Positions 55,614-63,902 of a DNA stretch of 64,000 bases are shown here, piece by piece. The DNA is taken from contig NZ_LRUN01000022.1 of NCBI RefSeq assembly GCF_001679645.1, positions 223,373 through 287,372 of the forward strand, given 5' to 3'. The notes below the pieces were generated by a model. The model saw nothing but the letters and a program-made list of their open reading frames with translations, was not told the DNA's origin and made no database searches. The translations under genes were made by a program, and so were the position numbers. How positions within the stretch are numbered: the stretch's first letter is position 1; each line of letters starts with the position of its first letter. This stretch comes from Pseudomonas bananamidigenes (GTDB taxonomy: Bacteria > Pseudomonadota > Gammaproteobacteria > Pseudomonadales > Pseudomonadaceae).

Positions 55614-56975
55614 ATGCCCGATTTTCCGTTCTTCCGAGACAGCGCTATCTCAACCCTGCGCCTGATCGGCGGCTGCACCGCCCTTGGCCTCGCCACCTGC
55701 ACCCAGGCCGCTCCGGCCTTCGACAGCGAATCACCGTACATGCTCGGTGACTGGAACGGCACCCGCAGCGAACTCTCGGAAAAAGGCATCGACTTCAAAC
55801 TCGATTACACCGGCGAAATGGGCAGCAACCTGCACGGCGGCTACGACCACGATCGTACCGCGCGCTACAGCGACCAATGGGGCCTGGGCACCCATCTGAA
55901 CCTGCAAAAACTGCTGGGCTGGAACGACGCCGAATTTCAGTTGACCGTAACCAAACGCAGCGGCAACAACATCAGCAACGATCGCATCAACGACCCCCGT
56001 GTCGGTGGCTTCACTTCGGCGCAGGAAGTCTGGGGCCGTGGCCAGACCACGCGCCTGACGCAGATGTGGTACCAGCAGAAATTCTTCGATCAGAAGCTCG
56101 ACATCAAGGTCGGCCGCTTCGGTGAAGGCGAAGACTTCAACAGCTTTCCGTGCGACTTCCAGAACCTGGCGTTCTGCGGCTCCCAGGTCGGCAACTGGGT
56201 CGGCGGCATCTGGTACAACTGGCCGGTCAGCCAATGGGCGCTGCGGGTCAAATATCACCTGACGCCGGAGCTGTACGCACAGGTCGGCGCCTACGAGCAG
56301 AATCCGTCGAACCTCGATCGCGGCAACGGTTTCAAACTCAGCGGCAGCGGCACCCAGGGCGCCATCCTGCCAGTCGAGCTGGTGTGGACGCCAAAGCTCA
56401 ACGGCCTGCCGGGCGAATACCGTGCCGGTTACTACTACAGCAACGCCAAGGCCACCGACGCCTATAAGGACAGCAACGGCCAGCCGGCGGCCCTGAGCGG
56501 CGAGGCCTATCGCAGCGCTTCGAGCAAGCATGGTGTGTGGCTGGGTGTGCAGCAACAGATCACCAGCGTCGCCAGCGACAATTCCCGCGGTTTGAGCCTG
56601 TTCGCCAACGGCACGATGCACGACAAGAAAACCAACGCCGTCGACAACTATGTCCAGGCCGGACTGGTCTACAAAGGCCTGTTCGACGCCCGCGCCAAAG
56701 ACGACATCGGTTTCGCCCTCGCCCGTGTCCACGTAAACCCGGCCTACCGCAAGAACGCCGAAGCGACCAACCAGACCCGCGCCGTCTACGACTACGACGA
56801 TCCGTCCTACCTGCCGCCGCAGGACACCGAATACAGCGCCGAGCTCTATTACGGCGTGCACGTCACGAACTGGCTGACCGTTCGCCCGAACCTGCAATAC
56901 ATCCGCCATCCGGGCGGTGTGGACAAGGTCGACGACGCCCTGATCGGCGGGATCAAGATCCAGTCGTCGTTCTGA
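55614..56975 (+). CDS. oprB: OprB-type carbohydrate-selective porin
   Basis: A 453-aa outer-membrane porin. The signal peptide covers residues about 1-36 (ending TCTQAAPA), and the mature part starts AFDSESPYMLGDWNGTRSEL, the OprB family opening. It is beta-strand-rich throughout and ends in Phe (IQSSF), as outer-membrane barrels do. It admits glucose and other sugars, which membrane glucose dehydrogenase, the next gene, oxidises in the periplasm. ATG 55614 was chosen for the signal peptide and a purine-rich site upstream; the frame from 55377 adds a non-coding stretch of 79 codons. The gap to gcd is 92 bp. Confidence 0.93.
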   Translation: MPDFPFFRDSAISTLRLIGGCTALGLATCTQAAPAFDSESPYMLGDWNGTRSELSEKGIDFKLDYTGEMGSNLHGGYDHDRTARYSDQWGLGTHLNLQKLLGWNDAEFQLTVTKRSGNNISNDRINDPRVGGFTSAQEVWGRGQTTRLTQMWYQQKFFDQKLDIKVGRFGEGEDFNSFPCDFQNLAFCGSQVGNWVGGIWYNWPVSQWALRVKYHLTPELYAQVGAYEQNPSNLDRGNGFKLSGSGTQGAILPVELVWTPKLNGLPGEYRAGYYYSNAKATDAYKDSNGQPAALSGEAYRSASSKHGVWLGVQQQITSVASDNSRGLSLFANGTMHDKKTNAVDNYVQAGLVYKGLFDARAKDDIGFALARVHVNPAYRKNAEATNQTRAVYDYDDPSYLPPQDTEYSAELYYGVHVTNWLTVRPNLQYIRHPGGVDKVDDALIGGIKIQSSF

Positions 56976-57067
56976 TTTCAATTTTGCAATGAACCATGCC
57001 CGCGCCTGATCGTCATCTAAAGTGACTAAAGCGCGGGACTACTTGAAACGTCACGGAGAACCACACT

Positions 57068-59479
57068 ATGAGCACCGAAAGTGCTTCGGGTCGAGGCCGT
57101 CTGCTACCGAGCCTGCTCGGCATTCTGCTTCTACTGATGGGCCTGGCCATGCTGGCCGGGGGAATCAAGCTGAGCACGCTCGGCGGCTCGCTGTACTACC
57201 TGCTGGCCGGTATCGGCATCACGCTGACCGGCATCCTGCTGCTGATGCGCCGTCGCGCAGCACTGGGCCTGTACGCCATCGTGCTGTTCGCCAGCACCGT
57301 CTGGGCGCTGTGGGAAGTCGGTCTGGACTGGTGGCAACTGGTGCCGCGTCTGGCCCTGTGGTTCGTCCTCGGCTTCGTGATGCTGCTGCCGTGGTTCCGT
57401 CGCCCGCTGTTGCTCAACGGCCCTGCACCGATGGGCACCGGCGGTCTGACCGTCGCCGTGATTCTGGCCGGCGTCACCGCCCTGGCCAGCCTGTTCACCC
57501 ATCCGGGCGAAACCTTCGGCGAACTGGGTCGCGAAACCGCCGACACCACCAGCACCGCACCGCAAATGCCGGACGGCGACTGGCAGGCGTATGGCCGCAC
57601 CGAGTTCGGTGACCGCTACTCGCCACTGAAGCAGATCACCCCGGCCAACGTCGGCAAGCTGCAGGAAGCCTGGCGCATCCGCACCGGCGACCTGCCGACC
57701 GCCGATGACCCGGTAGAGCTGACCAACGAAAACACCCCGCTGAAAGCCAACGGCATGCTGTACGCCTGCACTGCCCACAGCAAGGTGCTGGCGCTGGACC
57801 CGGACACCGGCAAGGAACTGTGGCGCTTCGACCCGCAGATCAAGAGCCCGGTCGGCTTCAAGGGCTTCGCCCACATGACCTGCCGTGGCGTGTCTTACTA
57901 CGACGAAGCGGCTTACGCCAAGTCTGAAAACGCTGCCTCCGCCGTTATCTCCGAAGCCGGCAAGGCCGTCGCCCAGGCCTGCCCGCGTCGCCTGTACCTG
58001 CCGACCGCCGATGCCCGCCTGATCGCATTGAACGCCGACACCGGCAAGATCTGCGAAGGCTTCGGCAACAAAGGCGTAGTCGACCTGACCCAGGGCATCG
58101 GCCCGTTCACCGCCGGTGGCTACTACTCCACCTCGCCAGCGGCGATCACCCGTGATCTGGTGATCATGGGCGGTCACGTCACCGACAACGAATCGACCAA
58201 CGAGCCATCGGGCGTGATCCGCGCCTTCGACGTGCGCGACGGTCACCTGGTGTGGAACTGGGACAGCGACAAGCCGGACGCCACCGAGCCTTTGGCCCCG
58301 GGCCAGATCTACAGCCGCAACTCGGCCAACATGTGGTCGCTGGCCAGCGTCGATGAAAAACTCGGCATGGTTTACCTGCCACTGGGCAACCAGACCCCTG
58401 ACCAGTGGGGCGCCGACCGTACCCCGGGCGCCGAGAAATTCAGCGCCGGTGTCGTCGCCCTGGACCTGGCCACCGGCAAGGTGCGCTGGAACTACCAGTT
58501 CACCCACCACGACCTGTGGGACATGGACGTCGGCAGCCAGCCAACCCTGCTGGACATGAAAACCGCCGACGGCATCAAGCCTGCGCTGATCGCCCCGACC
58601 AAACAGGGCAGCCTGTACGTCCTCGACCGTCGTGACGGCACGCCGATCATCCCGATCCGCGAAATCCCGGTTCCACAGGGCGCCGTGAAAGGCGACCACA
58701 CCGCCCCGACCCAGGCCCGTTCGGACCTGAACCTGCTGGCCCCGGAACTGACCGAAAAAGCCATGTGGGGCGCCAGCCCGTTCGACCAGATGCTGTGCCG
58801 CATCCAGTTCAAGGAACTGCGCTACGAAGGCCAGTACACGCCTCCGTCGGAACAGGGCAGCCTGATCTATCCGGGTAACGTCGGCGTGTTCAACTGGGGC
58901 GGCGTGTCGGTCGACCCGGTTCGCCAGATGCTGTTCACCAGTCCGAACTACATGGCTTTCGTCTCGAAAATGGTGCCACGCGAAAAAGTCGCTGCCGGCA
59001 GCAAGCGCGAGAGCGAAACCGCTGGTGTGCAACCGAACACCGGCGCGCCTTATGCGGTGATCATGCATCCGTTCATGTCGCCCTTCGGCGTACCGTGCCA
59101 GGCCCCGGCCTGGGGTTACGTCGCCGGTATCGACCTGACCACCGGCAAAGTCGTGTGGAAACGCAAGAACGGCACCAGCCGCGACAGCTCACCGATCCCG
59201 ATCGGCTTCACCCTGGGCGTGCCAAGCATGGGCGGCTCGATCGTCACTGCCGGCGGCGTCGGCTTCCTCAGCGGCACGCTGGACCAATACCTGCGCGCCT
59301 ATGACGTGAACACCGGTAAAGAGCTGTGGAAATCCCGTCTGCCTGCGGGCGGCCAGGCCACGCCGATGACCTACACCGGCAAGGACGGCAAGCAATACGT
59401 CCTGCTCGTCGTCGGCGGTCACGGTTCGCTGGGCACCAAGATGGGTGACTATGTGATTGCGTACAAACTGCCGGAATAA
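57068..59479 (+). CDS. gcd: Membrane-bound PQQ-dependent glucose dehydrogenase
   Basis: An 803-aa inner-membrane enzyme that oxidises glucose to gluconolactone in the periplasm and passes electrons to ubiquinone. Five hydrophobic segments occupy residues about 12-145; the rest is the PQQ beta-propeller, starting at DWQAYGRTEFGDRYSPLKQI. The W motifs are visible (TGKELWRF, GHLVWNWDSD, TGKVRWNYQFTHHDLWDMD, TGKVVWKRK, TGKELWKSRL), with GWGxVxG-like AWGYVAGIDL near the C-terminus. It follows oprB and should act with it in periplasmic sugar oxidation. A strong terminator follows. Confidence 0.97.
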   Translation: MSTESASGRGRLLPSLLGILLLLMGLAMLAGGIKLSTLGGSLYYLLAGIGITLTGILLLMRRRAALGLYAIVLFASTVWALWEVGLDWWQLVPRLALWFVLGFVMLLPWFRRPLLLNGPAPMGTGGLTVAVILAGVTALASLFTHPGETFGELGRETADTTSTAPQMPDGDWQAYGRTEFGDRYSPLKQITPANVGKLQEAWRIRTGDLPTADDPVELTNENTPLKANGMLYACTAHSKVLALDPDTGKELWRFDPQIKSPVGFKGFAHMTCRGVSYYDEAAYAKSENAASAVISEAGKAVAQACPRRLYLPTADARLIALNADTGKICEGFGNKGVVDLTQGIGPFTAGGYYSTSPAAITRDLVIMGGHVTDNESTNEPSGVIRAFDVRDGHLVWNWDSDKPDATEPLAPGQIYSRNSANMWSLASVDEKLGMVYLPLGNQTPDQWGADRTPGAEKFSAGVVALDLATGKVRWNYQFTHHDLWDMDVGSQPTLLDMKTADGIKPALIAPTKQGSLYVLDRRDGTPIIPIREIPVPQGAVKGDHTAPTQARSDLNLLAPELTEKAMWGASPFDQMLCRIQFKELRYEGQYTPPSEQGSLIYPGNVGVFNWGGVSVDPVRQMLFTSPNYMAFVSKMVPREKVAAGSKRESETAGVQPNTGAPYAVIMHPFMSPFGVPCQAPAWGYVAGIDLTTGKVVWKRKNGTSRDSSPIPIGFTLGVPSMGGSIVTAGGVGFLSGTLDQYLRAYDVNTGKELWKSRLPAGGQATPMTYTGKDGKQYVLLVVGGHGSLGTKMGDYVIAYKLPE

Positions 59480-59497
59480 GCTTCAGCGGCGGTAAAC

Positions 59498-59534
59498 AAA
59501 AGGCGACACCCTGCGATGGGGTGTCGCCTTTTTT
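59498..59534 (+). terminator. Rho-independent terminator of gcd
   Basis: The stem AAAAGGCGACACCC / GGGTGTCGCCTTTT, with a short 6-base loop, ends in a run of T. It lies 18 bases after the gcd stop codon and insulates the mevalonate operon from it. Confidence 0.92.
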
Positions 59535-59563
59535 GCGGGCGCCAATCGCCAATCGATATAAAA

Positions 59564-59583
59564 GACTGTCAACTCTGACAGGC
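59564..59583. promoter_or_regulatory. Lux-box-like palindrome upstream of mevalonate operon
   Basis: CTGTCAACTCTGACAG (59566-59581) has 6-bp perfect arms, CTGTCA / TGACAG, around a 4-base centre. It is the same element as at 12778-12793, apart from the centre, and lies 71 bp (centre) before the operon's first ATG, against 77 bp at the other site. The gcd terminator lies just upstream, so this should mark the operon's own promoter. Confidence 0.6.
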
Positions 59584-59644
59584 GCGGTTATTCCCGTTTG
59601 CTCCGATCATCAACCCCATGCAGCGGTTGAATCACGGAGCCCCC

Positions 59645-60871
59645 ATGGCCGATACGCGCTTTGGCAATCACTGGATCGAAGCACTGACCAAGGGACAGGC
59701 CCGCTTTCACCAGTTGCCCGCCGATCTTGATCACAATGAAGCCGCCCTGATTCGCCGTGAAGCCCTGCAACACATCAGTGGAGCTTCGCTGCGCAGCATT
59801 GGCGATTACACCCGCGAACCGCAGCCGGCCCATTGCGAGAACCGCATCGGCTCCGTCCAGATTCCGCTGGGCATCGCCGGCCCCTTGCTCGTCAAGGGCC
59901 AGGCCATCACGGCCCAGGAACCGGTCTATGTCCCACTGGCGACCACCGAAGGCGCGCTGATTGCCAGTACCTCCCGTGGATGCCGGGCATTGCATGCAGC
60001 TGGCGGCGCAGTGGTTCGGGTCGAAGAGGTGGGCATCACCCGTGCACCGGTATTTCGCTCCACGGGCATCCTGCAGACCGAGACTTTTCTGGCCTGGATC
60101 CGCGACAACCTCCAGCAGATCCGGCAGGCCTGCGAACAGGGCAGCGCTCACTTGCATCTGCGAGACATTCAGCCTGCGGTGGTCGGTACCACAATCTATC
60201 TGCGCTTTCGTTTCCGTACCGAGGACGCGATGGGCATGAACATGGCCAGCATTGCCTGTGACCGGGTCATCCGCGAGTTGATCACCCCCGCAACCGGCGT
60301 CTCGTGCCTAGGCATTTCGGGCAACTACTGCACGGACAAGAAACCGGCGATGGTCAACTTCATCAACGGACGCGGCCAGCGGATCCACGCCGAAGTCCGT
60401 CTGAGCAAAGACATACTGCACGACATTCTCAAAACCGATGCCCAGGCACTTTGCGAGCTGCAGTACCGGAAAAACCTCATGGGCTCGGCCATGGCCGGCG
60501 CCATCGGCTGCAATGCCCATCATGCCAACATCCTCGCCGCCTTCTTCATCGCCACCGGTCAGGACGTCGCTCAAGTAGCGGAAAGTGCCATCGGCATCAC
60601 CTGCTTCGAAGCCTGTGAACACGATGCCATCTACGCCTCGGTCACGATGCCGGACGTGCCACTGGGCACCGTCGGCGGCGGCACCTCCCTTTGTACGCAA
60701 CGCGAAGCCCTGGCCTTGATGGGAATCATCCCGGGCAGCAAGAAACCGGGCAAGGACACCCGGCGCCTGGCAGAAATTCTCGGCGCAACGGTACTCGCCG
60801 GCGAACTGTCGATCATGGCCGCCCTGGCCTCGCATCAACTGGTATCGGCCCATCAGCGGCTCGGGCGCTGA
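59645..60871 (+). CDS. mvaA: Class I hydroxymethylglutaryl-CoA reductase
   Basis: A 408-aa protein that reduces HMG-CoA to mevalonate. The catalytic residues are in their expected places: Glu in CENRIGSVQIPLG, Lys in TDKKPAMVNF, Asp in TGQDVAQVAE, and His in SAHQRLGR at the C-terminus. DAMGMNM and GTVGGGT are the cofactor/CoA motifs. The pattern is class I (eukaryotic/archaeal), which usually uses NADPH, not the class II enzyme of P. mevalonii that breaks mevalonate down. ATG 59645 has GGAG 5 bases upstream. It leads a three-gene operon. Pseudomonads make isoprenoids by the MEP pathway, so this gene is an addition, probably acquired. Confidence 0.92.
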   Translation: MADTRFGNHWIEALTKGQARFHQLPADLDHNEAALIRREALQHISGASLRSIGDYTREPQPAHCENRIGSVQIPLGIAGPLLVKGQAITAQEPVYVPLATTEGALIASTSRGCRALHAAGGAVVRVEEVGITRAPVFRSTGILQTETFLAWIRDNLQQIRQACEQGSAHLHLRDIQPAVVGTTIYLRFRFRTEDAMGMNMASIACDRVIRELITPATGVSCLGISGNYCTDKKPAMVNFINGRGQRIHAEVRLSKDILHDILKTDAQALCELQYRKNLMGSAMAGAIGCNAHHANILAAFFIATGQDVAQVAESAIGITCFEACEHDAIYASVTMPDVPLGTVGGGTSLCTQREALALMGIIPGSKKPGKDTRRLAEILGATVLAGELSIMAALASHQLVSAHQRLGR

Positions 60872-60873
60872 CC

Positions 60874-61929
60874 ATGATCCACGCCAGAGCACCCGGCAAA
60901 ATCATCCTCATGGGCGAACATGCGGCGCTGCACGGATGCCCGGTGATCGCCTGTTCCGTGGGGCTTTACTGCAATGTGTGGATCAGGCCGCGACAGGATG
61001 GCGAGATTGAACTGCAATTGCCCGATCTGTTGCTGCAACAGACGTATTCAGCCAGGCAATTGATCGACTACACCGCACGCATGCGCATGGCCCTGAAGCG
61101 ATATCAGGCCACGCCAGGCGCACAGACCTTCGCCGCCCTGGCCAACGCCGGCCACGATCACCTGGTCAAATGCGCCATCGGTGAAGTCCTCCTGCGACTC
61201 GCACCGCAGCACTGGCGTGGTTTTACCTTGCGGGTGCAATCGCAGATTCCGCCGGGTGCCGGTTTCGGCAGCTCGGGTGCGCTTGCCGTTTCTCTCTCGG
61301 CTGCACTGATGCAATGGTTCGGCCTGACAGAAAACGATTGCCCGCTGGAACCCCTGGCCCTGTCGATCGAACGTTTTCAGCACGGCGACCCATCGGGCAT
61401 CGATCACAACACCAGCCTGCTGGGATCGGTCGTCGAAGGCAGACGCAACGCAAAAGGCAAGCTCGACGTGCACGCGCTACCCGTCATCACCTCGGAGCTG
61501 CTGCCGGCCGCCCTGCGCCTCTTCAACACCGGCACCGCCCTCGAGAGCACCGGCCAGGTCATTGCCGCCACCCGCCATCGACTCGAAGGCCCCGATAGTC
61601 CGCTGCTGGCCAGCATGCGGCGCAACACTGAGCGTTTCAGTACCTTGCTGCGCCAGACACGCCCGATGCCTGAAACCGTTCGCGCGGTGATACGCGATTA
61701 CGAAGCCGATCTTGAAGCCCTGGGCGTCGTCCCCGATGCCGTCGCCCAACTGATTCGCGCGGTAGAAAAGGCTGGCGGTGCAGCCAAGATCTGCGGCGCC
61801 GGAGCATTGACCGGGGATCAGGCCGGCGCACTGCTGGTAATGGGTGCAACGAATCTGCTGGAACTGGCGCGCTACCGGCAACTCGACGCCCCTCTCGCGG
61901 TGGCGGGTCTCGAGATCACCCGACCATGA
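60874..61929 (+). CDS. mvk: Mevalonate kinase (GHMP family)
   Basis: A 351-aa GHMP kinase that makes mevalonate 5-phosphate from mevalonate and ATP. The start APGKIILMGEHAALHG, the ATP loop PPGAGFGSSGALAVSLSAAL and FQHGDPSGIDHNTS with the catalytic Asp match mevalonate kinases. It begins 2 bases after the HMG-CoA reductase stop and overlaps mvaD by four bases. A phosphomevalonate kinase of the same fold is not present, so this enzyme might take both steps, or the second step may be skipped. Confidence 0.88.
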   Translation: MIHARAPGKIILMGEHAALHGCPVIACSVGLYCNVWIRPRQDGEIELQLPDLLLQQTYSARQLIDYTARMRMALKRYQATPGAQTFAALANAGHDHLVKCAIGEVLLRLAPQHWRGFTLRVQSQIPPGAGFGSSGALAVSLSAALMQWFGLTENDCPLEPLALSIERFQHGDPSGIDHNTSLLGSVVEGRRNAKGKLDVHALPVITSELLPAALRLFNTGTALESTGQVIAATRHRLEGPDSPLLASMRRNTERFSTLLRQTRPMPETVRAVIRDYEADLEALGVVPDAVAQLIRAVEKAGGAAKICGAGALTGDQAGALLVMGATNLLELARYRQLDAPLAVAGLEITRP

Positions 61930-62927
61930 ATCGCACCAGCGTCTCCTCCCCCGCCAACATCGCACTGATCAAGTACTGGGGCATGCGCGACGCACTGAAC
62001 ACACTGCCCAACAACGCCTCGCTTTCCATGACCCTCAGCCGTTGCGTCAGCCTCTGCACGCTGGCCCCACGGGTCGATGGCGCAACCGATGAAATTCTGT
62101 GGAAAACCGCACGCGGTGCACTGGTGCCGGCCGACCCTACCCTGCGAGCCGGGATCGAACATCACCTGCAGGCCTTGCGCGAACACTTCGATCACTGGCA
62201 ACCGCTGCGCATCGCCACCACCAACAGTTTCCCGACCGGAGCCGGAATCGCGTCATCGGCCTCCGGTTTCAGCGCCTTGGCGGCGGCGTTTGCCCTGCAT
62301 TGCGGGCAATCGCTGAGCCATCCCGTCCTCAGCGATCTGGCGCGCCTCTCCGGCTCCGGCTCGGCGGCGCGCTCGGTCTGTGGTGGTTTCGTGCAGTGGC
62401 CCGGCAATGCGCGTCTGCTCTCGGAGCCGGCCCAGCAGATCGCCCCGGCACGCCACTGGCCGCTGCATGACCTGATCGCCGTGGTCGATGCACGACACAA
62501 AACCGTCAGCTCCCGCCAGGGTCATCTGCTCGCCACCAGCAGCGAGTTTTACCCGACCCGCCTGAAGCTGCTGCCTGAGCGTCTGGAACAAGTGCGCCGC
62601 GCCATTCTCGAACGCGACTTCACCCGGCTGGCCGATGCCGTGGAACGCGAAGCCATCGAAATGCACCTGATCGCCATGACGTCGCAACCACCGGTTTTCT
62701 ATTGGCGCTCGGCGACACTGACCGTGCTGGAACGGGTCCGCCAGTTGCGCCAGGAAGGCCTGGACGTCTGCGCCACCCTCGACGCCGGGCCCAACGTACA
62801 CGTGCTGTGCACGCCGCAACACTCCCCCAGGGTCTTCGCCGAGCTGCGCAAACTGCCTGACATCCAGCGCTGGATACTCGATAGGGCGGGCGACGGGCCA
62901 AGGCGACTGGAGCAGCATCTGTTTTGA
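61926..62927 (+). CDS. mvaD: Diphosphomevalonate decarboxylase-like protein
   Basis: A 333-aa GHMP-family protein with the decarboxylase hallmarks: ANIALIKYWG at the start, SGSGSAARSVCGGFVQW (catalytic Arg), KTVSSRQG and the catalytic Asp in ATLDAGPN. One usual invariant is lost: the Lys of KYWGK is Met here (KYWGMRD). In MDD structures that Lys contacts the mevalonate diphosphate. Its change, and the lack of a phosphomevalonate kinase gene in the operon, make a substrate with one phosphate possible. It is the last gene of the operon, overlapping mvk by four bases. Confidence 0.88.
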   Translation: MNRTSVSSPANIALIKYWGMRDALNTLPNNASLSMTLSRCVSLCTLAPRVDGATDEILWKTARGALVPADPTLRAGIEHHLQALREHFDHWQPLRIATTNSFPTGAGIASSASGFSALAAAFALHCGQSLSHPVLSDLARLSGSGSAARSVCGGFVQWPGNARLLSEPAQQIAPARHWPLHDLIAVVDARHKTVSSRQGHLLATSSEFYPTRLKLLPERLEQVRRAILERDFTRLADAVEREAIEMHLIAMTSQPPVFYWRSATLTVLERVRQLRQEGLDVCATLDAGPNVHVLCTPQHSPRVFAELRKLPDIQRWILDRAGDGPRRLEQHLF

Positions 62928-63265
62928 TGCTTGCGTCCTACAGACGAGGTGTTTTTCGGGGACGATTCCGACAAGGCGCGTCGGTTGTCCCTGTGAAACG
63001 GGGTGGATAGGCTTTGGGGGTCGCTGCAAATTCAGCGATGGGGCGTCGCGGCCCGAGCAGTTCATTCAATTTGATGCATAATCGCCGGCCCAAACCGAAA
63101 CACTCAGGTGTTTTTCGTTTGGTTTGATGGTGGCTGTGCGCGGGATACCTTCGGGTATGCCGAGCTTGCCGAATGACTCGGTCCGCGACCCCGCGTACAG
63201 CTGCCTCCCTCTATCGCGTCGCGGTGATCGAGCAGGTAGCTCCACTTTTCGTTCGGAGTTCCACT
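62928..63265 (+). promoter_or_regulatory. Structured leader region of the DUF6124 gene
   Basis: This 338-bp gap has no gene I can support. A promoter-like TGCATAAT (63074-63081) precedes an imperfect hairpin at 63090-63122 (outer arms CCAAAC / GTTTGG, inner AAACAC / GTGTTT). A second hairpin at 63145-63158, ATACC-TTCG-GGTAT, has the very stable C(UUCG)G tetraloop. The transcript would carry a leader of about 175 nt before the ATG at 63266. The first hairpin, with its T run, could instead terminate the mevalonate operon. The 63180-63240 segment is GC-rich and may fold further. Confidence 0.5.
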
Positions 63266-63640
63266 ATGAAAAAACCAACACCCAATCCCCCCGAGTCAAA
63301 CGACGCATCGCCCTACGAATCGCCAGATTCCAAAAAACTCCACGAAGCCGCCGAGCGCGCCCTCGACCACTACCTGAAACCCAACGCCACCACCCTGCGC
63401 TTCCATAAACCCAGCACCATGTTCCAGGTCGCACCCGATCAGGACAGCGAAAGCCTGCTGGTCCACGCCTGCGAATCACTGGCACAGGCCAACCTCATGA
63501 CCAGCGATATCGCCGCACACATCGACCTCCCGCAGCGGCGGACAATCCTGGCCATTCAGCAAATCATCATGCTGGCTGAGCTGGCGGTGAATCGCGTGCT
63601 GGATAACGTCGAAGTGCAGCGTTACCCAACACACAGCTGA
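63266..63640 (+). CDS. DUF6124-type small protein
   Basis: A 124-aa cytoplasmic protein starting MKKPTPNPPESNDASPYESPDSKKLHEAAERALDHYL, which is a typical opening of the DUF6124 family of Pseudomonas (often present in many copies per genome). It contains FQVAPDQDSESLLVHACESLAQANLMTSDIAAHI and a helical C-terminus. The function is unknown. GGAG lies 8 bases before ATG 63266. The long upstream frame from 63173 reads a structured leader, not protein. Confidence 0.85.
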   Translation: MKKPTPNPPESNDASPYESPDSKKLHEAAERALDHYLKPNATTLRFHKPSTMFQVAPDQDSESLLVHACESLAQANLMTSDIAAHIDLPQRRTILAIQQIIMLAELAVNRVLDNVEVQRYPTHS

Positions 63641-63660
63641 GCCGCCCTGAAGAAACCGAC

Positions 63661-63690
63661 CTGCCAGCGACAGACTGCATTCGCTGGCAG
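63661..63690 (+). terminator. Terminator-like hairpin after DUF6124 gene
   Basis: A 10-bp perfect stem CTGCCAGCGA / TCGCTGGCAG with a 10-base loop, 20 bases after the stop codon. There is no U run. Confidence 0.5.
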
Positions 63691-63697
63691 CTCGATT

Positions 63698-63742
63698 GGG
63701 ACGCGGAGCGTCCCGGGCTGCATTCCCACGCGGAGCGTGGGA
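63698..63742. repeat. Tandem GGA-loop palindromes (REP-like)
   Basis: Two short palindromes in tandem share the same GGA centre: GGGACGC-GGA-GCGTCCC (63698-63714) and TCCCACGC-GGA-GCGTGGGA (63724-63742). They belong to a dispersed Pseudomonas repeat type of the form ...CGCGGAGCG.... Confidence 0.75.
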
Positions 63743-63756
63743 ACGATCAAATTACA

Positions 63757-63861
63757 GCCATGCGCGGGAGGGCCTACGCCCTGCCAGGTTCCATTCCCCG
63801 GTCGACCAACCCGCGCATGGCTCCCCAAAAACAGGAAGAGCGTTAGCTCGACAACGCTCTT
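63757..63861. repeat. Structured dispersed repeat with nested stems
   Basis: A 12-bp inverted repeat GCCATGCGCGGG / CCCGCGCATGGC (63757-63768, 63810-63821) encloses a smaller stem, AGGGC-ctac-GCCCT. A second stem, AAGAGCGTT / AACGCTCTT (63836-63844, 63853-63861), follows. The strongly paired structure suggests a repeat or an RNA element rather than protein coding. Confidence 0.6.
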
Positions 63862-63902
63862 GATCTTGATCCACAGGTCCCGTCGGCAGGCTGAGTGGAG
63901 GG

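Noticed and set aside
56999..57037. Inverted repeat CCCGCGC / GCGCGGG between oprB and gcd
   Set aside because: Short arms with a 25-base spacer and no U run; could occur by chance in GC-rich DNA.
57131..59068. Long open frame (645 codons) on the minus strand opposite gcd
   Set aside because: Antisense shadow of gcd; composition is biased and there is no ribosome binding site.
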